A stretch of 9,531 nucleotides of DNA, from the NCBI GenBank assembly GCA_964353455.1, contig CAYGWP010000556.1, forward strand, positions 1-9,531. The letters are read 5' to 3'. This DNA is from CAYGWP01 sp964353455 (GTDB lineage: Bacteria > Planctomycetota > Phycisphaerae > FEN-1346). Shown piece by piece: positions 1-7,600 of this stretch (position 1 is its first letter; every line of letters begins with the position of its first letter). A model generated the notes under the pieces. It saw nothing but the letters and a program-made list of their open reading frames with translations. It was not told the origin of the DNA and did no database searches. The position numbers were made by a program, and so were the translations under genes.

Positions 1-10
1 GCCGAAGGCC

Positions 11-45
11 GGGTGAGGGGTTTGCCGTTGCTCCACCCCTCACCC
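11..45. repeat. Perfect 10-bp inverted repeat (GGGTGAGGGG / CCCCTCACCC)
   Basis: GGGTGAGGGG at 11-20 is the exact reverse complement of CCCCTCACCC at 36-45, with a 15-base loop between. It lies in the gene-free stretch after the end of the ThiF-like gene and runs to the window edge, where GCCGAAGGCC at 1-10 begins what looks like more of the same repeat. The composition is typical of short hairpin repeats scattered between genes in many GC-rich genomes. Whether it recurs elsewhere cannot be seen from this window. Confidence 0.6.
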
Positions 46-48
46 CCG

Positions 49-73
49 CCCCTCTCCCACAAGGGGAGAGGGG
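49..73. repeat. 10-bp inverted repeat, CCCCTCTCCC / GGGAGAGGGG hairpin
   Basis: CCCCTCTCCC at 49-58 pairs perfectly with GGGAGAGGGG at 64-73 around the loop ACAAG. TCACCCC at 40-46 is also complementary to GGGGTGA at 70-76, so this hairpin competes with the neighbouring one at 11-45 for shared bases. The pair could therefore switch between two foldings. On the minus strand it lies 56-80 bases past the stop of the ThiF-like gene and could stop or stabilise that transcript's end. No T-run follows, so a classical intrinsic terminator is not supported. Confidence 0.6.
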
Positions 74-98
74 TGAACTGCTCCACGCTAAACGCGTA

Positions 99-114
99 CG
101 GGTCGGGAGACCCG
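99..114 (-). terminator. Possible weak terminator hairpin after the ThiF-like gene
   Basis: CGGGTC at 99-104 and GACCCG at 109-114 form a perfect 6-bp stem with a 4-base loop, starting 14 bases past the stop codon of the ThiF-like gene on the minus strand. The following minus-strand bases (TACGCGTTTAGC) contain only a short T stretch. A terminator is plausible by position, but the missing U-tract makes it a weak case; it may only be a stable 3' end structure. Confidence 0.25.
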
Positions 115-128
115 CCGCCGAGGTCGCG

Positions 129-908
129 TCAAGCCCGGCCGCAGAAGCGGCACGCCGGGTCGCGCGTCCGGCGGACGGTCCGCATCGTCCCCGCAAGGCC
201 GTCGTAGATCAGCATCCGGTGGGCGAACGTGCGGCCGATGCCAAGGATCACCTTGACCGCCTCCGTCGCCTGGAGCGCCCCGAACATGCCGGCCACCGCG
301 CCGAGGATTCCCACCTGGGCGGCCGTCGGCGATTCCTCCGCCGGCGGCGGCCCAGGAATCAGGCACCGGTAACACGGGTTGCCCTCGGCCGGGATGACAC
401 TGATGAGATGCCCCTCGAACCTGAGGACCGCCGCCGACACCAGCGGCACGCCCCCGCGCCAGCAGGCATCGGCGACGGCGAACCGCGTGGGGAAGTTGTC
501 GGCGCAGTCGAGGACCACGTCCGCGCCGACGACGACCTGCGGGGCGGTCGCCTCGGTGATCCGCCCGGCGACGGTCTCGACGCGGCACTCCGGCCAGAAG
601 GCGAGGACGGCATCGCGGGCGGAATCGGTCTTGGGGCGACCGATGTCGGATGAGCGGTGGAGAATCTGCCGGTTGAGGTTCGAGAGTTCGAGGTTCCCGG
701 CATCGGCGATGCGGATTCGCCCGACGCCGACCGCCGCAAGGTAGTAGATGGCCGCCGATCCGAGTCCGCCCGCGCCGACCACAAGGGCGCTTGCCGCGAG
801 AAGCCTCCGCTGCCCGGCCTCGCCCACCTGCGCCAGGCGCAGGTTGCGGTCGAACCGCTCGCGGGCCGAGGGGGTCAGGTCCGGGCCGCTCTCGCTCAGT
901 CCTTCCAC
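129..908 (-). CDS. ThiF/MoeB/HesA-family adenylyltransferase (E1-like)
   Basis: Enzymes of this family use ATP to adenylate the C-terminal glycine of a ubiquitin-like sulfur carrier (MoaD for molybdopterin, ThiS for thiamine, or related proteins) in the cytoplasm. The 259-residue product has the ATP-binding glycine loop GAGGLGS (45-51). It also has counterparts of the E. coli MoeB ATP-site residues: Arg21 (RFDR), Arg80 in NLNRQ, Lys93 and Asp137 in DCADN. Four zinc cysteines lie in CYRC (179, 182) and CRFC (253, 256). Length is normal for MoeB/ThiF without a rhodanese domain. The usual cysteine of the crossover loop (PxCAE-type) is replaced: the segment reads SPTAAQVGILG, with Ala196 or Ala197 in its place. 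The GTG start at 908 was chosen because homology begins just after it, GAGG lies 5 bases upstream, and the longer open frame to 1097 only shadows the zinc-ribbon gene. It overlaps that gene by 13 bases, suggesting translational coupling. The carrier protein is not in the window, so MoeB, ThiF and HesA roles cannot be separated. Confidence 0.93.
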   Translation of the reverse strand: MEGLSESGPDLTPSARERFDRNLRLAQVGEAGQRRLLAASALVVGAGGLGSAAIYYLAAVGVGRIRIADAGNLELSNLNRQILHRSSDIGRPKTDSARDAVLAFWPECRVETVAGRITEATAPQVVVGADVVLDCADNFPTRFAVADACWRGGVPLVSAAVLRFEGHLISVIPAEGNPCYRCLIPGPPPAEESPTAAQVGILGAVAGMFGALQATEAVKVILGIGRTFAHRMLIYDGLAGTMRTVRRTRDPACRFCGRA

Positions 909-1375
909 ATGAACCTCATGAGGCTGCCCAGGTGGTCCCTGGCCCGGCCGTGCGGCGCCTTGTCGGAGAATTCCTTGCCGAAGAGGGTGTGGGCGAAGTC
1001 GTGGGCGGCCTGCCTGCGTTCGGCCTCGGTCTTGTACTCGGAGCGGATGGCGGCAAGTTCCCCGGCGTCGAGCCAGATGCCGCCGCACTTCGCGCACTCA
1101 TCAACCTCCACACGTTGCTTAGGTCCGTAGAAGTGGCGCATCATGACGATGCCGGGGCACCGCGGGCACCTGCGGCGGGCGCGGGCGTCGATGTGGAGCG
1201 ACTCGCCGCGCTCGATGTTCATGAGCGATTCGCCGGCCGCCTCCGCCTGGTCATCCACCTTCTGGAGTTCCAACTGGTCGAACCAGATGCCGCCGCAGCC
1301 CCCGCGGCAGACATCGACCGCAAGCGTCCCGACCGCCATCTCGCTGAGCGCATTCCCGCAGGCCGGACAGTTCAT
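896..1375 (-). CDS. Two-domain TFIIB-type zinc-ribbon protein
   Basis: This 159-residue protein carries two zinc ribbons of the zf-TFIIB type (Pfam zf-TFIIB, COG3809-like). The first has Cys3, Cys6, Cys23 and Cys27, followed by GGIWFDQLEL. The second has Cys70, Cys73, Cys94 and Cys97, followed by GGIWLDAGEL. The repeated CGGIW[FL]D signature is the hallmark of the family. In the first ribbon the second knuckle is CRGGC, one residue longer than the CxxC of the second ribbon. No signal peptide or membrane segment is visible, and the last 50 residues are charged and amphipathic. The family is widespread but functionally uncharacterised; zinc binding is secure and nucleic-acid binding is only a guess. 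The ATG at 1375 has a strong AAGGAGG 4 bases upstream. Its 3' end overlaps the E1-like gene by 13 bases, so the two are probably co-translated. Confidence 0.92.
   Translation of the reverse strand: MNCPACGNALSEMAVGTLAVDVCRGGCGGIWFDQLELQKVDDQAEAAGESLMNIERGESLHIDARARRRCPRCPGIVMMRHFYGPKQRVEVDECAKCGGIWLDAGELAAIRSEYKTEAERRQAAHDFAHTLFGKEFSDKAPHGRARDHLGSLMRFMWKD
914..917 (-). promoter_or_regulatory. Ribosome binding site deciding the GTG start of the ThiF-like gene
   Basis: Minus-strand GAGG sits 5 bases before GTG at 908-906, inside the last codons of the zinc-ribbon gene. No other in-frame start nearby has comparable support, and the next in-frame ATG lies about 200 codons downstream. Confidence 0.5.
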
Positions 1376-1379
1376 GCTC

Positions 1380-1386
1380 CCTCCTT
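1380..1386 (-). promoter_or_regulatory. Strong ribosome binding site of the zinc-ribbon gene
   Basis: Minus-strand AAGGAGG ends 4 bases before the ATG, and the overlapping GGAG register is closer still. The surrounding 14 bases (CCGGCGAAGGAGGG, 1392-1379) are identical to the leader of the giant gene at 9450-9437. Confidence 0.7.
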
Positions 1387-1446
1387 CGCCGGATGCCGTG
1401 CACCCGCCTTATTCATCGGATGGAACGCCACCGTTTCCGAAGTCGG

Positions 1447-1476
1447 ATTGTGCCAAAGGGGACCGGTTGGCGGCAA
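1447..1476 (-). promoter_or_regulatory. Weak sigma-70-like promoter candidate for the zinc-ribbon/ThiF pair
   Basis: On the minus strand, TTGCCG (1476-1471) and CACAAT (1452-1447) are separated by 18 bases and resemble -35 and -10 boxes at 4 of 6 positions each. This would start the transcript near 1440 with a leader of about 65 bases. It lies between the inverted-repeat element and the gene, where a promoter is expected. Similarity alone is weak evidence in this GC-rich background. Confidence 0.25.
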
Positions 1477-1503
1477 GCACAAAAACGCGCGGCGGGCATT
1501 CCA

Positions 1504-1620
1504 GGCCTGTTGCCGAAATCACGTCATCGTGTAGGGTGGGTCCTCTGGACCCACGCAGTAGTGTCGCGGCAACCGTCCGCGTGGGTCCAGAGGACCCACC
1601 CTACATTTCGGCAACAGGCC
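1504..1620. repeat. Two-tier inverted repeat, REPIN-like/MITE-like element
   Basis: The inner arms 1530-1556 and 1579-1605 are perfect 27-bp reverse complements around a 22-base loop. The outer arms 1504-1519 and 1605-1620 are perfect 16-bp reverse complements, and a 10-base unpaired stretch (1520-1529) sits only on the left side. Each inner arm is itself nearly palindromic: GTGGGTCC-TCT-GGACCCAC at 1536-1554 and its mirror. Each reads GTAGG just before that palindrome, in inverted orientation. A GTAG tetranucleotide followed by a short palindrome, present twice head to head, is the design of REPINs, which are mobilised by RAYT (TnpA-REP) transposases. TTCC occurs on both sides (1499-1502 and 1622-1625) as a possible but weak target duplication. 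No transposase is in the window. In RNA the element would form a very stable hairpin between the giant gene and the zinc-ribbon gene, without a U-tract. Confidence 0.8.
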
Positions 1621-1659
1621 CTTCCTGCGCGCCGCGCAATGTATCAAGGCGCCGCACGC

Positions 1660-4600
1660 TTACGCCGCGGCCGCGGCGCGGCGGCGGGCACGGCGAAGGA
1701 TGACCTTCATCACGATCCCGACGATCACGGCCGCAACGCCCGCCAGCGGGAACACGCCGAACACGGTCCCGATGATGCCCAGAACGATGAGGGCGGTCGA
1801 GACCAGGCCCTGGCCGCGCGGGCTCAGTGTCCGGTTCCGAACGAACCGCCGCACCACCAGCACCACGATGACGAGGCCGACGACCGCGCCGAGGCGCTCC
1901 AGCCCCTCAATCAGCGGCAGCGATGCGGCGCGGGCCGTTATCTCCACCTCGCCGCGCGGCGTGGTGAACCGATAGACCGTGCCGCGGCGGGGCAGTTCAA
2001 CATCGAGGCTGGCCATGCCTGCGGGCACGGCAGCCTCGGCTTTCTCCTCGGCACGTGCGCCAAAGAAGGCGCCGCCGCCCGAGGCGAGACCTTCGAACCC
2101 GCGGATTTCCTTGCCGCCGCCGCGTCCACGAGCAACTTGCAGTCGCCCCAGCCTCTGGACCTCCTGGTCCTGCTGCGCCCTTTGCTCGAGTCTCTGCTGA
2201 TACCGCTGAACGACGTCCTCGGCAGTCTGCTGCTGAGCCGGCGCCTGCTGGGCCTGCTGACCTGGCTGGCCCTGCTGCTGCATGGCCTGGCCCTTTGGCT
2301 TGCCGCCGGCGACATTGGCGAAACTCGGTTGTGCCCCCTGCGCTGTTCCGACGTGCTGCAAGGTCAGCGTGGACACGTCCAGCCGCTGCTGCCCCTTCTG
2401 GTCGGCCTGCTTGAGTTCGCCCGCCTGGACGGTTTCGAGGCGGTTGCCGGCGAACCACGCGGTGTTGAATCGGCCCGCCTGGTCGGGCTGGGGCGCGGCC
2501 TGTGGGGGCGGCGTCTCGGCCCAGTTCAGGCCGAGGACGGCCACCTGGTTCTTCGCCCGCTTGTTCCGCTGGCCGCCGTAGGCATCGCGGATGAGGTCAT
2601 TGTTGTCGGCAACGGCCTGGCCCTGCTGGGCGGCCTGGCCCGCGATCTCGCGGCTGGCGCTCTGGACGATCACCTGGGCGCTCGCGGCCTCGGTCTGAAA
2701 AGACTGGTTCAACTGGTACGCCGAGACCTGCGACGACGACTCCGTGAGGACCTGGGCCAGGCCCTTGAGGTTCGCCCTGGCGCGGGCACGCTCGAACGGA
2801 TTGCCGAACCTGAGCGTCTGGAGCAGCCCCTCGGCCCGCTTGTTCTCGTATGCAAGGATGCCGGCCGCAATGTCGCCCTCGTCGGTCACGCAGCGCATCC
2901 TGCCGCCGAAATCGAACCATAAATATGTTTCCGGCAAGTACAACTCAACCTGGCTCTGCTCAATGCCGATGCCGACCCCGCTGACGCTGACCTCGCGGAT
3001 GAGCGGGAACGTGATCGAGAGCCGCCCCGCACCGAGCGCGGGGAGTTTGCCGCCGTACTTAAGGACCACCGCGTAATCCAGGTCCCCTGCGGCCGTCTTG
3101 ACGAGCGGCACGCGGATGAGGCCCCGCCGCGCCGGATCGGCCACCGCCACGGGCTTGACGGGTTCGCCGGCCACGCGTGCCGTCCAGAGCGCCGCCCCGT
3201 CGGGCAGCCGGACCTCCAGGAACTGCTCGGTCCGGTTGTCGATGCGATAGACCTGCTCCACGCGGTACGCCCCGCTCGGGTCCATGATGAGGAGGGCCTG
3301 GGCGAGGCCGATGCGTGCGGCGGCGGTCTCAACGGCCTTGCGCTGCTTGGTGCTGAAAAGAAGTTGCGGCGCCTCGGCCCCGCCGGCGACGATGAACGCC
3401 TGCGTCGTCCCGCCGCGAAGCATCCCGGCCACCGCCGCCCACTCCTTCTGCTGGCGGCCCAGCGGCTCGAGGCCCGCGGTCTTCTCGATCACCACCTCGT
3501 CGCGCCCGGCGCTCTCAAGGGCAACGTATCGCCGGTCGGTCCGGCCGGTCTCGACCACCGGGATCGGCAACTCCTGCGAGCCGCCCGTAAGCAGCCGGTC
3601 GTTCTCCACCAGCACCCTGAGTTCATCCATCACCTCGTCCTGGAGTTCCAGGCGCACGCGGACCGGCGCGCCCGGCTCTTTCGAGACCGGCGTAACGGTG
3701 CGCTGCCTGAGGAGCGGGACGCTGATGCGGGCGTCCTTCATCCACGCGGGCAGGAGGAACGAGACCTCCCGCACGCCCGCGTTCTTGATCGTCCAGTTGA
3801 TGAGGATGGTTTCCTCGATTGCGCGGTCCGTGACGCGGGAGTTGGTGACCGTGAAGCATGAGGCGTCGGGCTTGCGCACTACAAGGACGAGCCGCCCGGC
3901 GTAGTCGGCGGCGCCGTAGTGGAGCGCGACCTGCGCAAGGCCCCGCTGCGCTTCCGCAAGCCAGCCGAAGACGCGGGACATAAGCACGCGCTCGATGCCC
4001 TTCAGGTCCTCGGTCCGGACCTCGAAGCCGGGGTCGGCCTGGACGACGATGTCGCCGTCCTGGCGGTCAACGTCGAGGACCTCGATGCGCGGCAGGTCAA
4101 CCTGCTGGGCCGCGACGTCCTGCCCAAGTTTCCCCTGTATAACGATCGCAAGGCGGCCCTCGACGCCGGTCGTCAGATACACGGTGAGGACCTTGCGTCC
4201 GCCTTCATCGGTCAGTGCCCATTCGAACGCCCCTGGGGCCTGGACGCGGTCGATCTTGAGGTCGGCCGGAACGACGATCCGGGCGCGGTAGAGCGGGCGG
4301 TTCTCGGCCGTCAGCATCACGCGCGATTCCAGTTTCCGCTCGCGCTCGGCAACCCGCAGGATGGTCTGGACTGCGGCCGAGGTCCGGCCCGCCACCGGGG
4401 CAGCAGCCAACTTGATCGAGAACGGCGTAGCCACGAACGCATACGCCTGGTACGGCTTTATGCCGAGGGGGCTTTCATCGGCCCCGCCCTTGGCCGCCTG
4501 CCGCACGTCGGCCGGAAGGTCGGTCCGCGCAACGCCGCTCGTGCTCACGGTCCGAAGGTCGATGAGCGGGCTGCGGCGGATCGTGATCTTGCCGCTGTGC

Positions 4601-7600
4601 CGCGCTGCGCCCGTCACGCCCACCACGGGCACGTCGAACTCCGGCGGCGACTTCGCCTTCGCGGAAGCGTCGGCCGAGACCGGCCCGGCCCGCCACAGGG
4701 TGACCGCGAACTTCTCGCTCCCCTTGATGCGCTTAAGCAGCGCCACCTCCAACTGCGGCTGCGCGGCGCCGGTCTTTACTTCCCAGCCGCGCACGTTCGC
4801 CCCTTCGACCTTCTCCACGAGGTACCCCGGCGGCAGGTCGATGGTGAAGAACTCGCGTTCGCCGCGACGGAACTCAAGCGCCAGCGACCACCGCAGACGC
4901 AACTGGTCTTCCTGGACGTCCAGGTCGGCCGTGGAATCGGCGGTCAGGGTGAGGTCGATCTGCCCTTCGCTGACCTTGGGGCGCCACTGGATGGAGACCG
5001 CGCCGTCGGCCCCTAGGGCGGTGTTGATGGTCTCGGCGGCGGCCTTGGTCTCGTAGGAGCGGCGGTCGGCCACGCCGCCGAGGCGGATTTCCGTCCCGGC
5101 GTCGGGCGCCTTGAGGGCAAGCGCCGTGGCGGGCGCGGCAGGCAGGCGGCCCTCCGCCACGCGCCACCCGCCGCGCTTCTCAAGACGCATACGCACCGCC
5201 AGGTTCAGCCGGTGCCGGCCCTGACCGGAGGCATACAGGACGACGAACGCCTGCGGCGGCGCGGGTACGGCCGAAACGTTGGCCGCCATCGGCACGGGCT
5301 TCGGATTGCTCTCCACTACGCTGAGGCGCGCCGGCTTGCCGTCAAGGTCGGCACGGGCAAGCACGCCGCCGGCCAGCGGCAGGGGCACTATCGCATAGCC
5401 ATCCGTATAAACGTCGATATCGACCGTGCCTTCCACGAGGAGGAACTCATCCCCCTGGAGCGTCGCCGCGAAGGCCGCCCCCGACAGGGCGTACGGCGCC
5501 GGCGGCGGACGAGAGCCGATAGGCTTCTCGGGATACGCCTGGTTCCACAGTTCGACATATTTCTCATACGGGACGAGCAGCCGGTCGGCCGACTGGATGC
5601 CGGTCTTCGATGCCGGATCGTACGGCAGGATGATCGCATCGGCCGGCACCTTCACAGGCTCGGGCGGCGGAACCACCTGTATGACGTACGGCGGCTCGCC
5701 CGCAGACGCCATCGCCGCGCCCGCCAGAAGCACCAGGAAGATCACCACCGCCGCGGCGACCGCAACCGCCACGGGCCACCGCCGGCCGCGCACCTTTGCG
5801 GCAACCCACCGCACAAACGCGGCGACCAGGTAGTACGGAACCAGCAGGCACGCCGCATAGAACATCCCGTTCGTGATAAGCGCAAGTTCAATCCGCGCCG
5901 TGATGACCGGCACGAGCGTGGCCACAAGCGCCACGATGATGATGTACCCGACCTTCCGCCCGACGGGTTGCACCGTCATGGCCGCGCCCACGAGGAACAC
6001 CGCGAGCGCAAGGCCCCACGCCAGGGAATCGAGGCGCCCCATGTCGGCGATCGTCAGGTCCAGCCGCGGGTCGGCCCCCAGGCTCTGGAACGTGATCGGC
6101 TCGCCGGTCCGCTCGATGTCGATGTGGAGGCTGGAGATGCCCTCAAGCGCCCAGGCCCCGGCCATGTCCTTCTTGCTCTTCTCTCTCTTGGCGGAGGGCG
6201 GCTGCTCGGCGGGCGGCGGAGGAGGGGCGGCCGGCTCGGCCGTTGGCGCAGGCGTTGCGGCGACCGGCGGCGCGGCGGGTGTGGTTGCAATAGTCGCCTT
6301 GAGCGATTCCAGAGTCGCCCCAGACTTGACACTCAACTTGCCGGCACTCGGCCCGGCGACCTTCGGACGCAGCACCTGCAGCAAGTTACTCCTTGACTCT
6401 CTCTCCAGGCGTCCGTTCGCGTCCGGCGCGGCTTCCTCGGCGAACATGTGGAGAGTCTCCGACGTAGCGGGGGCGCCGTAGTAGCCGTGTTCCCGCCCTC
6501 GGCCCCCGCCAACCTCCTGTATCGCCCCGCCGCCAAGGAACACCAGGCCCGCGCCCAGGGCTAGCGCGCTATGGTCGAAGTCAACGCCGCCGCCGGTGTC
6601 CCAGAGGACCTCGGCGACCGATGCCACGGCCAGCGTCGGCCGCGCAACCTGCTGCGTCACGGCGCTCCCCTCGGACCGGACGACGCGGAACCCCGGCGGC
6701 AGGTACAGCATCCACTGAAGGTCCGCCACGGGCACCTCTACGCCAGCCGTCTCGGCCCCCGCGTGCAGGTACAGTCGCGGGGCGAACACATCCATACTTT
6801 TCCATAGACCGAGATCCGGCACGGGCGTCTCATAGACCACAAGGAGGTCGTGGACCGTCCCCTCGGCCCCCGACGGAAGGCTGAGGAGTATGCTGTCGCC
6901 CTCCCTCTGCGGCTTGGCGGGCTTGGAGTCGAGCGTGGCCGACCACAGCGTGGAGCCGGCGGGGAGTTTCACTTCAAGGAAGAGCGCCTTGGTGCGCAGG
7001 AGGAACCGTGCGGCGGTCTGGCCCAGGCCGGAGGCCGACATGACGGTTGCCAACTCGGCCCGCTGGATGATCGCCGGCGGCAGGCCGTAACCCGTCGGCC
7101 GCGCGACCGACACGCGGACCGGCGGCGGGTCGCCGACGAATCCGTACGCCCCAAGCAGGCGGCGGCCGGGCTGATACTGGGCATCGACAAGTTCACCTAT
7201 ATCCACGCGGCGAGGCGACTCGGTCACGCGGACGTCGAGTTCCGCGCTGCCTTCAACGGCCACGAGGCCCGACTGGTACGACACGCCGTCGGCCGTGACG
7301 ACCGGCAGCGCGAGGTCGGCGGCCGCGCCGGCGAGGCGCTGCTCGAAATCGACGGCGATGCGGACCTGCCCCTTGCGGGCGTCGGCCAGGACGGCCGTCC
7401 AGCGGCGCTTTGCGGCCGCGCCCTCGCCGACCACTTCGCTTGTATATTCCTTGATGGTTACGCCGTCCAGGCCCTTGATGGAGAGGGCCGCGGGCGTGTC
7501 CTTCGGCAGAAGGATCGCCAGGCGCCGCGCCCGCGCCTCGGTCACGTCGAAGGCAAGTTCGTAGTGGGCGCTGAGGGCGTCGCGCTCGACGCGGAAAAAC

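Noticed and set aside
909..1097. N-terminal extension of the ThiF-like frame up to 1097
   Set aside because: Its residues are Arg/Pro/Gly-rich shadow translation of the zinc-ribbon gene, and family similarity begins only after the GTG at 908.
1436..1456. TGGCAC on the minus strand as a sigma-54 promoter
   Set aside because: The -24 half matches, but no TTGC-like -12 element is present at the required spacing.
1504..1620. Inverted repeat as a classical rho-independent terminator of the giant gene
   Set aside because: The stem is very strong, but no T-run follows on the minus strand, and the structure fits a REPIN-like element better.
1504..1620. CRISPR array
   Set aside because: There is a single inverted pair, without regularly spaced direct repeats.
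1393..2922. Plus-strand open frame of 509 codons
   Set aside because: It is antisense to the end of the giant gene and crosses the inverted-repeat element. It shows no recognisable domain, and its composition is that of a mirrored GC-rich gene.
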